A DNA stretch of 64,000 nt from Xenopus tropicalis (taxonomy: Eukaryota; Chordata; Amphibia; Anura; Pipidae). Made by a program: the position numbers and the translations under genes. The notes below the pieces were generated by a model. It did not search any database. It was not told the DNA's origin and saw only the letters and a program-made list of their open reading frames with translations. Positions 32,900 to 44,350 of the stretch are shown piece by piece (position 1 is the first letter of the stretch; the number at the start of each line of letters is the position of its first letter). The stretch spans positions 58,100,222 to 58,164,221 of the forward strand of contig NC_030677.2 of assembly GCF_000004195.4 (NCBI RefSeq). The letters are read 5' to 3'.

Positions 32900-35800
32900 T
32901 GTAGTCTGGCTGCATAGTACCTTATAAGTTTACAGCCCTATAAACATAAGTCAGTGCATGCAGGGGAGGATTAATGATATGTGGGGCACCTAGGCTACAC
33001 TTTGCACAGCCCCCCACCCTCCTTTTAAGCCAAATCTGTGGAGACACAGCAGAGGCCCATGTGATCAGAGGACAAAATTTAGCTTTTTAAAGTTATTATT
33101 TCTCAGCTCTACTCTTCTGAATCTCTTTTACTTATTATTTGCGCTAGCTGATTGGTCAGCTGCACCTCACTTGGAGAACTCAGACAGACAAGGCATGTGG
33201 TGCATGTGTGCACTCAAGCTCTTAGCTCTCTATGCCAGGTATTTGAAGAATAGCTGCAGGCCTCTGTGCTCTCCAAAAAGGTACGCATAGACCCACAGTG
33301 TGCCCCCTGAATTGAGTGCTGCCTGCATCAAGTGGTGCTTGATTCAAGACGGGGAAGGTGGGAGTAGCACTTAAGCATCCCGCTCCCTAAGTTGTTTGTC
33401 ATTCAGATACGTAAGCTTGTCCTGGGGCACAAGTGCTTGGTAAGTGATTTTGTACCCCTTTGGTGCTCTTGCAGGGATCGATTAATGACCCCTAGTTTAC
33501 TAAAGCTGGGCAGATTGTCGTGGATGCTACTTAGCAGGCACGTGCACTTACACTTGCACTATGTCTTTGATGAAAAGGAAAAGATGATACTATCAGTGAC
33601 CATAACATCTTGGATAAAGGAGGTGTACAGGAGCCTGTGGAACTAATGATTACAGTCATAAACACTGTCATCAAGACAGTATTACATTATATATGTGCCT
33701 GATAATAGTGTATTGTATTTAATATGGTAAAGCAGTCTGTTTTAGCTCTGTTTATCTATGTTTATTAAATAAAATCAATGTTAAGATTTATGGCACTTTT
33801 CACCTGGAGATTACAACAGATTTCCAGCACCCCTGTAAAGGCGTGCACGCAACATGATATGTTCACCTCTACATAACTTTTTTTGCAATTAAGGATTTCA
33901 GCGCTTCCATTCTATAATAATAAAACTATTTTTATTTCACAGATGGCACAAACACAGCTAAACGAAGACATGCTAGAAATAAAAGTGAAATTTTACTAAA
34001 ATAGTTACAGACCACTGAATTCACTATCCCATATTGTGAAGATATGGATAGTACAATCAATGAAAGTTAAGCAGAAAGCTGCGAGATTCATACCTACTAT
34101 AGCCAAAGCAGCTTCTGTCTCTGGATTCTAGGAGTCACAGTTGTGTGGCCGCAGCTCCAGAGGCACCATTACTATTAGTGTAATACAGATTCCATAATTC
34201 TTCATCTATTTTATAAGTACTAAGCTGTGTAAGATTACAATTAAATATAAATATAATTTATTTGTAGCTCGATTCATCTTCTGTCTATATATCATGGGCA
34301 CACCATTATTTTATAAAGTAAAAATAAAGATGATAATAACGAACCACGGGAATGTTAATTCTGAGCAATTCATGAATCTATCCTGCTTATATGCACCATG
34401 CTTAAACGAAAACTAACCCCCCTCCCAGACAAAAGCCTCCATCAAAAGCCCTCCCTGCATGGGCTCATTGGAGAGCAGTGGATGAGGGCTTTTGTCTTGG
34501 GGTGTAATTTGCCTTTAACTAGCACTCCTATCCTCCCTGCAAGCCTTTGGCTGAGCACATGCTCAGTAGCACAAACTGAAAGCCTGTACTTGTGCAGAAA
34601 CAGATGGTATATGGTGATGTGTTTGCACTTTATTAGTGAGTACAGCAGCCACAAATGTAAATGCTGTAATTACTCCACTTGGAAACATATGAAACAATAT
34701 TCTTTCCCAGGGAATAATTTCCTATATGCCAAAAGGTATTCTGGTAAAAATAAAATGTTAAAAATGCTATACAGAAAAGCAGTTGAACATTTGTAGTGAA
34801 ACCCCAAACTCCTGATCCCTGGCATCAGATGTCCTGCCTGCCTAGTCTGATGGCCGCCCTAGAATTATGTCATTATGCCATAAAGAAACTACCTGGTGCT
34901 TAAATCACATTCCAAACGTGACTGCCTGCCTGCCCCCCAGTCCATTGTTTGAGGATTCAGGGGGGGTTTGAAAAATAATAAAGCAAAGAAAAATTTCAAT
35001 TATTTGCCCAGTAGTAGCAAAACAATATGCAGATAAAGCCACTATCCATAATCAGAAATATAGATTGCTATTGAAGGTAGGTGTGAAGGCAAGGAGCTTT
35101 ACTGACATAGAGCTACAGTTCCTCTACAATTGAAAGGTTTTTTTATCCTAATTCTAAACATGCACTTCAGGCAATAGCTGGTAAATGTATTGATTAATCC
35201 CTACCTCCATACTTTACCTGTAATTCTTGTAACTATACAAAATGGCAAATTTCTCACTTCTGTTTTAAAAAAAGTATATTTTTAACCTGTTAAGTATTAG
35301 GATGGTAGCGAGATCTATGGGTGTAAGGAAATACCCTACAGGGAAACAAAGTGGACAATAAATAATAAATATGATCTATCTGTATAGCATATAAAACAAA
35401 TATTCTCTATGTAGAGCTCTTAGCAGGCGCTCTCAGGTGAATGTGTGTATAACCTTTAAAGGAGTGAAGTCAAGTCACGCAATGAAACTTGTGGCATGGA
35501 TCAATCAGCTAGATCTCTGCAATCTCTGACTCCCTGCGCGTTTCTGGCACCAGGAATAAAAGGGAGAAATCGAAAGTTAATTACCTGAAATGAATCCATA
35601 AATCCCTTTCCATAATGCATCTGTTTATGTTCAGAAGAAATAGGTGTTGTGTGTTTGCTTCCCTGCTCTACTGCTGCTGCTTAAATTTGGCAATGCTCTC
35701 TGCAGCAGTGATTATATAGTAGGAGCAATGTCTGACATATATTAGACCTAATCATTTGCTAGCAGGTACCTTGACCAACTTTGAAATTTGATGTGATTTC

Positions 35801-36558
35801 TTAGAAGCTGGTGTTAAAATTAATTGTTTGAATATTCTCACTATGGATTTTAGCTTGTCTGGCACACACACATTTCACCCCTTTGTCTGTATGTATACAA
35901 GTCCATAAGGCTCATTTATGAACACAAGGGCTATTCACAAGGGATGCTATTCACAAAGGTACTTTGCTTCTATACATTTTCTTACAAAATGTGTATAGTG
36001 CCAGTGTACCAGTTCAGTCTGCTGTGATAAAGTGACCTAATTGCACCCAAATGACAAATACAGGGTTCAGTGGATGAAAGGAAGCTGTGGATGGAATATC
36101 TGATTTGAGGAGTTAGTGGTTCTAGGATTTTCTTACACTGTGCCTCTGGACACAACGAAAGTGCACCTAGTGAACTGCACACAAAGTGACGCCATTCACA
36201 CATAAATTCATTAAGCAAAACTTGTGCCTACACTGAAGTGTGGAAATCACACACATGCTTACACACGTTTTACTGTCAGTATGAGTTTGTATACATGGAA
36301 GCTAAGGATCACATCATTCTGATCAATTCTGATCAGCTCATGGTGAACTGAGAAGATAGTGTGGTTATGAACTACATAGACTGCTGCAGCTTCAGAGGTA
36401 GGGCTGAGTGACATGACTGGTAGGAATCAGAGGCTATTTCTTTGCAACCGCAAAAAAATAATAGGAGTACTGTGCAAAAGTCTTGGGTACTATTAGTCAG
36501 TTCACAAAAATATTTGTCTTCATGGAATAGTTGTGACCAAACACCATTCCTCTGAGGT
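32900..36558. other. Intergenic, mixed unique and fragmentary repeats
   Basis: A hAT-like end CAGGGGAGGATTAATG lies at about 32961, and a repeat related to 42085-42400 at 33820-33960. A 132-codon plus-strand open frame at 34398-34796 has no recognisable domain and is probably repeat-derived. No gene is supported. Confidence 0.45.
33820..33960 (+). repeat. Dispersed repeat shared with 42140-42270
   Basis: Both copies contain a GTGCAYGCAACATGRYATGTTCACC-like core followed by ATAATAAAA, a T-rich run and ATGGCA. At the second copy this leads into a hammerhead-like motif, suggesting one retroelement family. Confidence 0.5.
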
Positions 36559-37414
36559 AAAATAAAACCATATCAGGGCCTTTATTTTCAACTGGTGGAT
36601 ACACTGCAAGTCCCTTCATTATGTGCAAGTGACATAAAACCTCTACAAAACCATATATTTATGGTTATGGTTTAAAATGGCAGAAGCAAGTTGTTCATTT
36701 GGTTGGTACATGCCATCCAGAATGTGGGCAAGTTGATGCTTATTTCATGCGGGCATACTATAACAGTTCTTCTGCTGTGTAAGATGTCTATAATTTGCAT
36801 TGCAGGTACACTATAACAGTTCTTCTGCTGTATAAAAGGCCCGCATATCTGTAATGTAGATGAAAGATGCCGCTGATAGCAACTGTGTCGAAGTGCTGGG
36901 CCAAGCCAGCCAGGCACCATGGGCAAACCAGCCAGTCTCCTCACCCAGCCCTGCCTTGTGCACATACGAACAAGCATGTGCATATGCACCCCTAGTTACA
37001 GCTCTGCTTTGCACAGTGCTTAGCAATAAAATTTCATCTCACCATTACCCAGCAAAGCTGCATCATTCGTCTGGACCGCTAGCACCTGAATGCAATGGTA
37101 TTAGAATTCCACAGCCAGACCATCACCATTTCTACCAGAGTATTTACATTGCTGCCTGTTTAAATCAACATACCACCGAAGCATGTTTCGTCCCACCACC
37201 CAAGACTTTGTCAAGGCACAATCACTGCGTGACACTGGTGAGGTGATGCGGATTGATTGCACAGTCTGTTTAATCATGTGCATGTTTAAGGATATATAAT
37301 AATATTTTGTAAATATGTGGTTTTATAGAGGTTTTATGTCACTTGCACTTTAGGAGAGGGACTTGTGGTGTATCCACCGATTGCAATTAAAAAACTTGAT
37401 ATTGGTTTTATTTT
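36559..37414. repeat. Element with 100-bp inverted ends (856 bp)
   Basis: The left arm (36559-36660) and right arm (37311-37414) are inverted copies sharing AAAATAAAACC, GGTGGATACAC, CAAGTCCCT and GTGCAAGTGACATAAAACC. Inside are a direct repeat ACTATAACAGTTCTTCTGCT (36757 and 36810) and, on the minus strand at 37183-37217, a hammerhead-like core. Confidence 0.65.
37183..37217 (-). other. Hammerhead-like core
   Basis: On the minus strand TTGACAAAGTC, a loop, then GACGAAACATG. It is the same layout as the motif at 15971 and lies inside the inverted-end element. Confidence 0.35.
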
Positions 37415-39576
37415 CCATTAAGCCTGTGCCTCTGGGCCTCTTTTCTTGTTGGTAGTAAGCACAGTGGAGCTTACCCACACGCTTGGGGCTGCCTTTCCTC
37501 CAGTTACCCAAACACACTGCCAAAATTATTAGGAACTATAAGCAGTAAAAAGGAATGGTGCTATAGATGGTAAGTCCGCTCACAGCCCTGATCTCAACAC
37601 CATTGAGTCAGTCTCGGATTACTTTCAGGCAAGTCAGCCAAAGGTTGCAGTTTCACAAGTTCTCTAATATAATGTCTTAACTTGGGGGGTGATTTTACAT
37701 CCCCTTTGCAAATTTGATAGGGATGCTCTTTTCACATATTTATCCCTTTTATTAATGTCACTTAGTTTGTCCATAATCCTCAGTAGTGCTGCACTATCTG
37801 CTGATCAATGAGAGGTCCAGAATTCATATATAATATATTTTAAAAGTGTTCTACAGTACATACAGATTTCCTGCCGTAAAGCAAGACAGGACTGCTGCTG
37901 GATTGCAGGAAGGGAAGTAGAAATAGAGATTTCCTCATACAGGTTACCATAACTTTTCTAGTTGTAAATGTTTCTGTCACTACACTACTTTGCACATTCC
38001 TTTCACAAACAACTAAGCACTTTCCAGACTGTACTGTGTGTGCATTGTTCTACTCTCTCTTTTTATTGGTCTACAGAGAAGGACTGAAACTGATGAAGTA
38101 AGGGATTTGCTTAAATGCATATGATAAGCAAGTTTAGGGAATCCCTGATGAAAAGAGTGCTTATTAGAAGTCATCCTCGGGGCAATCCAGCTCATGGCTG
38201 CCATTTCTGAATACTAGCAAATATGTTGTCTGGGGTACCTCTTTATTTTTCCCCACTATACTGACTAGCGGTATAAAAATCAATTAGAAAAAAGGTGAGC
38301 TTTCAGGATGCTTGTGAACTACAGCTCACAACATCCCTTGGGTCAGATGTTGAATGTTGCAATTCATGAGCTGCAGTGGGCAGCTCAAGGTCTCATAGAA
38401 TCAAATAGAAGCAACTAAATTATAAAGCATAATTATTATATTAAGAGCACATATAGAAAACATAAATAAAAGCAAGATTCTAACAGGAGTCTTTCCTGCT
38501 GTAAATAATACTGATAAGAAAGCTCTTAAGAGGCAATATCCTAGCTGGAACTGCTGCCCATTTGCTGACTTATTAACTCAGTTTATTTCCATTAATCTTT
38601 AGGACTGCACAGGCTTTTAGCTGGAGATGAGCATATTACATAATAAGGGTACCATTACAGTTACATAAAAGTTAGTATATCAGCTCATTAGCACAAATAG
38701 GGTAAAATCTGAATTGAATCTAAATGTATAAAACAATTAAAAAATGCATTAATTGCAAGTAAAGTAGAAATGTGGAATAAAGCTAAGTGTATAAAACAAA
38801 TGAAAAAGCAGAGCAAAACAAGCACAATTTTCAGCTAGTCCCCAATGTCCATAATGCAATGCAGAAATAACTGGATCGAAGAAGAGTCTCATTAATGAAA
38901 AGTGACTGTTTATATGCAGTTTTCTGTTCATCATCATCACCCACTCAGCCAAGAACACCAACCCTATAGATCTTGTTAATTGGCATATGGCACAGCAATG
39001 TAACATTGTAGACTTTTTCAAGAATAAAAGGACATTATTGCATTCAATTATAATGCATATTACAAAGTGGCAACTATAATGCGCATTACAGACTGGCAAC
39101 CATGACATATCTGCAAGCCTCTCAAATAGCGCAGAATTGGAACCAAGCTAAGCCATATTATTGATGCAGCCAAATATATAGCTTTTTGCCTAGCAGCTGT
39201 TTGGAAATATAGAAAGGTGTTTATGGGAGCTGATGAAAAAGGGGGTGCAGAACGAGTTCTAAAACAGGCAACATTTCAGTCATGCTTGGTATGTACTCAT
39301 AAATCAGGACTTCTATGCACATGAATAATTAAGTCCTGCATGGGTGTGGCACGTAACCTAAAATGTAAGTCTTGTAGTTCAAACGTCAGGCCTGTCCATG
39401 ATCAGCCATCACAGTTAATTTAGGCTTATGATTGACATATTAAAGAGCCTGAGGTTGAAGTGCTCAGTCAGACATTTCTATAGTTCTACTAAAGTAAGGG
39501 GCAGGCTCACAACCTCAGTTACGCAGCCTAGAATCTGGTGAGGAGAACATGCCATAAACACACTGCTAATAAGAAC
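37415..39576. other. Intergenic, mostly unique
   Basis: AT-rich and repeat-poor. The part at 38560-38760 has several TAAT cores (TTATTAACTCAG, GCTCATTAGCAC, GCATTAATTGC) and could be regulatory. No gene is supported. Confidence 0.4.
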
Positions 39577-39578
39577 TA

Positions 39579-39798
39579 CAGTGGTGTGAAAAACTATTTG
39601 CCCCCTTCCTGATTTCTTATGCTTTTGCATGTTTGTCACACTTAAATGTTTCTGCTCATCAAAAACCGTTAACTATTAGTCAAAGATAACATAATTGAAC
39701 ACAAAATGCAGTTTTTAAATGAAGGTTTACGTTATTAAGGGAGAAAAAAACCTCCAAATCTACATGGCCCTGTGTGAAAAAGTGATTGCCCCCCTTGT
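39579..39798 (+). repeat. Left terminal inverted repeat of Tc1 element
   Basis: Reverse complement, with a few mismatches and short indels, of 40986-41205. The outer motif GCAAATAGTTTTTCACAC and the inner motif CACACAGGGCCATG are transposase-site candidates. Confidence 0.85.
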
Positions 39799-39964
39799 TA
39801 AAAAATAACTTAACTGTGGTTTATCAATTTCAATTTTCAATTTCAATTGCTGTAGTCACCCCCAGGCCTGATTACTGCCACACCTGTTTCAATCAAGAAA
39901 TCACTTAAATAGGAGCTACCTGACACAGAGAAGTAGACCAAAAGCACCTCAAAAGCTAGACATC

Positions 39965-40987
39965 ATGCCAAGATCCAAAGAAATTCAGGAACAAATGAGA
40001 ACAAAAGAAATTGAGATCTATCAGTCTGGTAAAGGTTATAAAGCCATTTCTAAAGCTTTGGGACTCCAGCGAACCACAGTGAGAGCCATTATCCACAAAT
40101 GGCAAAAACATGGAACAGAGGTGAACCTTCCCAGGAGTGGCCGGCCGACCAAAATTACCCCAAGAGCGCAGAGACAACTCATCCGAGAGGCCAAAAAAGA
40201 CCCCAGGACAACATCTAAAGAACTGCAGGCCTCACTTGCCTCAATTAAGGTCAGTGTTCACGACTCCACCATAAGAAAGAAACTGGGCAAAAACGGCCTG
40301 CATGGCAGATTTCCAAGGCGCAAACCACTTTTAAGCAAAAAGAACATTATGGCTCATCTCAATTTTGCTAAAAAACATCTCCATGATTGCCAAGACTTTT
40401 GAGAAAATACCTTGTGGACCGACGAGACAAAAGTTGAACTTTTTGGAAGGTGCGTGTCCCGTTACATCTGGCGTAAAAGTAACACAGCATTTCAGAAAAA
40501 GAACATCATACCAACAGTAAAATATGGTGGCGGTAGTGTGATGGTCTGGGGTTGTTTTGCTGCTTCAGGACCTGGAAGGCTTGCTGTGATAGATGGAACC
40601 ATGAATTCTACTGTCTACCAAAAAATCCTGAAGGAGAATGTCCGGCCATCTGTTCGTCAACTCAAGCTGAAGCGATCTTGGGTGCTGCAGCAGGACAATG
40701 ACCCAAAACACACCAGCAAATCCACCTCTGAATGGCTGAAGAAAAACAAAATGAAGACTTTGGAGTGGCCTAGTCAAAGTCCTGACCTGAATCCCATTGA
40801 GATGTTGTGGCATGTCCTTAAAAAGGCGGTTCATGCTAGAAAACCCTCAAATAAAGCTGAATTACAACAATTCTGCAAAGATGAGTGGGCCAAAATTCCT
40901 CCAGAGCGCTGTAAAAGACTCGTTGCAAGTTATCGCAAACGCTTGATTGCAGTTATTGCTGCTAAGGGTGGCCCAACCAGTTATTAG
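39965..40987 (+). pseudogene. Tc1-like transposase, single in-frame stop
   Basis: A 340-codon cut-and-paste transposase. The start MPRSKEIQEQM leads into a paired-type helix-turn-helix region (about residues 10-110, including GYKAISKALGL and RTTVRAIIHKW), with a GRPTK minor-groove motif near residue 59. The catalytic DDE domain has Asp 153 (WTDETK), Asp 244 (QQDNDPKH) and Glu 279 (LNPIE) with 34 residues between the last two, the DD34E spacing of Tc1. The end is GGPTSY. One TGA at 40400-40402 (codon 146, where related transposases have Trp) interrupts it; the frame on both sides is the same and otherwise open. This copy is inactive, but young. Confidence 0.93.
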
Positions 40988-41205
40988 GTTCAGGGGGCAA
41001 TTACTTTTTCACACAGGGCCATGTAGGTTTGGATTTTTTTTCTCCCTAAATAATAAAAACCCTCATTTAAAAACTGCATTTTGTGTTTACTTGTGTTATC
41101 TTTGACTAATAGTTAAATGTGTTTGATGATCAGAAACATTTTGTGTGACAAACATGCAAAAGAATAAGAAATCAGGAAGGGGGCAAATAGTTTTTCACAC
41201 CACTG
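40986..41205 (+). repeat. Right terminal inverted repeat of Tc1 element
   Basis: Inverted partner of 39579-39798; it starts just after the transposase stop codon and ends in CACACCACTG followed by TA. Confidence 0.85.
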
Positions 41206-41207
41206 TA

Positions 41208-42084
41208 TGTACATAAATGCTCTACATGCAGTGCACAGATAGGGAGTCCCTACTGAAGCATTTGAGTGCACCCTGTAATGTCCAGTTGATTAAAAGCTGA
41301 ATATTTAAGAACAGTACCTATGTTGGCATTGTTTAGAGTATCTTTCTGTATAGACTCTGTGCAAACCTGGTTGAATTTTCAGGGAATGCTCCTACTGTAT
41401 ATAATGTTGCAGCATGACCCCCTAGCTAGGCAAGTCTAGTAGAATCCCTACACATAGCAGATTGATGGGGCAGACTAGAGAGGTGATTAGAAAAATACAA
41501 GAAGAAGGAAGACAAAGACTTCAGAACCCAGGCAAGGTACAATATGGAAGCAGGTCACCGTAAGTTACTAGTAAAGTTACCATATGAACATTGAATTTTG
41601 GAAATCCAGCTAGAAGGGCTGCACTGATTAAAATGAATTAAGAACAATCATTTAGGAATCTTTCCAACCCAGAAAAATGCATTTATTAGAATTGCTCCTA
41701 TTGTTCCAATAAGTCAGTAGCCATAGCCTTACCTTTGGGTCAACTAGAAAATGAGAGAACAAGAAGCTTGAGAAAATGATACAAGAGAACTGATGAATGG
41801 GAACAGAAGGCTATTCAGCCATGGCTGGTGTAGTATATCAATGAATTTAAGGCCTCCTTCTAGTGGTACCTCTAGTGATGGTTTTAGAGGCATCTCTAGC
41901 TCTAGTATGGACACCCGCATAGCACCGTCATTAAGAACTGGTTTAGGTGATTGGCTTTCTTCACAGAGACCCAGCTAGGGATCTAGCCACCTCATTCCTT
42001 ACTTTTAGATGCCATCAATACTGTTATAAATCACACAAGACTTACCTTTGTGAATAATCCAGAAAATCATAGCCAGGGGCAGTT
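41208..42084. other. Intergenic, nothing recognised
   Basis: No gene, RNA or transposon end was recognised. Confidence 0.4.
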
Positions 42085-42400
42085 TAAAAACAGTGGATTT
42101 CCAGAACCAGAATCGAAGATCCAGGTGTAAAACTTCTTCTAACACAGGTGTGCATGCAACATGGCATGTTCACCTTTACCTTTTGAAAACCAACAGTACC
42201 CAATTCATGCCACTCCTACTCCATGATAATAAAATCCCCTTTATTTACGTATGGCAGGATCACAGCAAGGTTTCACAGTAATGACACTTTGCCAGTCTGA
42301 CAAAGGACTTCTATAGACCAAAACATTGTTGTGACTGGTCCATATGTGAAATAAAATGGGTTTCTTCATGGAATGGGAGTTCTGTGACTTTTGTACCAAC
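42085..42400 (+). repeat. Retroelement fragment with hammerhead-like core
   Basis: The first part matches 33820-33960. CCAGTC (42292), TGACAAAGG, a loop, CCAAAACA and GACTGG (42333) then form the stem-and-core layout seen at 15971, followed by GAAATAAAATGGG. Confidence 0.45.
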
Positions 42401-43200
42401 AGCTTAAAAGCAGTTTGGGTCCTTGACTGTTCTGAAGATCTCTGCCAAAAAGTTGCCAATCAACAGGTGCCAGCCTTGCCAATACCCTTTTGCCTATTCA
42501 TACCAGATTGGATTTACATACCAGACACAATGCTTAGCACTTTAATAAAAATGTTTTGATGATAAATAAGTAAAAGATTTTACAATTCTCATTAGTTTGC
42601 TTTTCCAAAATAATTTGACTACAGGCAATTCATTGAGCTCACTAACACAAGCTTTGATTTATTTTATTTTTAACAAGCCTGTTTAAGAGATGTGTGAGTT
42701 ATTTCCTAGTGATCAAAACAGCTCTCTTGCCCTGCATGAGAAGGTACTTGGCTCCTTATTGATTTAGTGCTTACAGCAGGCAATGCATTCTCCATCTGTA
42801 AAGCACAAAGTTAATGGCCCAATAATAAAACCTACAAGATTTCAGTAAGAAGTAACTGGGGGGTGAGTTGGGATGGCTAGTGATAATAATTATGTAACCT
42901 TTCAAGACACTGAATTGGTTAGGCTGTGAAAAAAAGGAGATATGGTAAATGTTTGCATTAGATACAAAAATGCTGGGGGGAGGGGGTAAATAAAGATTAC
43001 AGAATAAACAGTTCCATTTATGAGTAAAGCTATAACATACGTGCAGTAGATAATATATATTTATGTTAATATGTATAGGAAGGTGCAATCTTACTTTTAA
43101 TATTCTTAATTACCAAACAAGTCTAGAAAATGATTTAATACACATTTTGTTACTTATACATTGAGGTGGGAGTTGTCTTTATAAGGTTATGAGTCTTGTG
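42401..43200. other. Intergenic, nothing recognised
   Basis: AT-rich unique sequence; no supported gene. Confidence 0.4.
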
Positions 43201-43204
43201 TTAT

Positions 43205-43310
43205 AAGATTATTCTGAGGAAGTGCCTGAAGTTAGCAGAATGAAATGCGTATTGCACATACACTTTAATGCACTTGTCCCAAACTAATAAACACGCTTAT
43301 TTAAAAATGG
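43205..43310 (+). other. Hammerhead-like core with A-rich tail
   Basis: CTGAGGA (43214-43220), which fits the CUGANGA core exactly, then a loop and GAAATGCG (43242), followed by AACTAATAAACACGC. Stem II pairing is weak (GTGC with GCA), so it is probably inactive. Confidence 0.35.
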
Positions 43311-43470
43311 AATCTTAAAGGGCAGATTTACCATGGTTCAAAATTTTCCATGTAAAAATTTAGTTCAAATTTGAGTTTCCAAAACAAATTGGAGATATAT
43401 TAAGCACAAAAAAACTCAACTGAAAAATTTGGCATCTAAAAATTGGTAAGTTGATATAGAACTCAATTCC

Positions 43471-44264
43471 AACGTATGGGATCTGTTATCCTGAAACCCC
43501 ATTTTTCAAAAAGCTCCTAATTAAAGGGAAATCCATCTCACATAGACTCCATTTTAAAGGGGACCTGTCACCCTAAGAAATAACTTTAAATTCTTTCCTA
43601 TCATGTGAGTTGAGCAAAATAAACTTCACTTACACCATATAGATAAATCTTGTTTCTTTCAGTCTTGGAACTACTCAAACACAGCAAGCAGGCAGCTGCC
43701 ATTTTGTGGACACTGGTAGTAAGGCAAGCTTTGCATCACCCCAAAATCTTTTGGAGGACCAGATGCCCATGCACTGGCTACATAATTAGGTGATGAGGAG
43801 GAAGGGGGAAAGTGAGAAGTGCAGTGACATCTAGGAAGTGCTGAATGGAAAGCTAAAGGTATTGTCTGCCCCGCCTCTATGCCTAAGGCATAGAGGCGGG
43901 GCAGGCAATATATGATTGACAGCTGGGATTTTTAAATGCCTTTATAATGGGTATGGAAGTGTTATTAAAAAAAGGAATTTGTGTTTCATGTTTAACTTGA
44001 AAAGGACTTTTATTATTCAGCTTTTTATGTCTGGGTGACAGGTCCACTTTAAGCAAATATTTCAATTTTTTAAAAATGATTTCCTTTTCCTCTGTAATAA
44101 TAAAACTAAAAATGAATTAATCATTATTGGGGTCAAAACCATCCTATTGGGTTTATTTAATGTTTAAATTATTTTTTAGCAGACGTAAGGTATGGAGATC
44201 CAAATTTTGATCTTTTATCAGCAAACCTCTGGTCTCAAGTATTCTGGAAAATAGATCCCATACC
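43471..44264. repeat. TA-flanked MITE interrupted by a TTAA MITE
   Basis: Left GTATGGGATCTGTTATCCTG and right ATAGATCCCATAC are the family ends of 9786-10093. The body is separated by the insertion at 43554-44052. Confidence 0.72.
43554..44052. repeat. TTAA MITE with GGACCTGTCACCC ends
   Basis: TTAAAGGGGACCTGTCACCC on the left, GGTGACAGGTCCACTTTAA on the right. An internal short palindrome CCCCGCCTCTATGCC / GGCATAGAGGCGGGG lies at 43870-43903. Confidence 0.85.
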
Positions 44265-44350
44265 ACCACTGGAAACAGTCAAGCTTTTTTTCAATTCAAG
44301 TTTTTGAGAACAATTTGAAATTTGACAGAATCACTGAAAATGAAGGATAG

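Larger units (their letters stand above)
39579..41205 (+). mobile_element. Tc1-like DNA transposon, nearly full length (1627 bp)
   Basis: The element starts CAGTGGTGTGAAAAACTATT, ends with its reverse complement, and is flanked by TA on each side (39577-39578 and 41206-41207). The terminal inverted repeats are about 220 bp and carry a repeated inner motif (CACACAGGGCCATGTAG), the IR/DR layout of Tc1-like elements. It contains one transposase frame on the plus strand, broken by a single stop. Nothing in the flanks links it to host genes. Confidence 0.95.
43318..44350. repeat. Three-level nested MITE block
   Basis: The outermost repeat starts GGGCAGATTTACC near 43320 and resumes after 44264 (GTTTTTGAGAAC, TTTGAAATTTGAC). 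It is split by a TA-flanked MITE (43471-44264), which is itself split by a TTAA MITE (43554-44052). The right end of the outermost repeat is not clear. Confidence 0.55.

Noticed and set aside
34398..34796. 132-codon plus-strand frame
   Set aside because: No domain recognised; the 5' part looks like a dispersed repeat.
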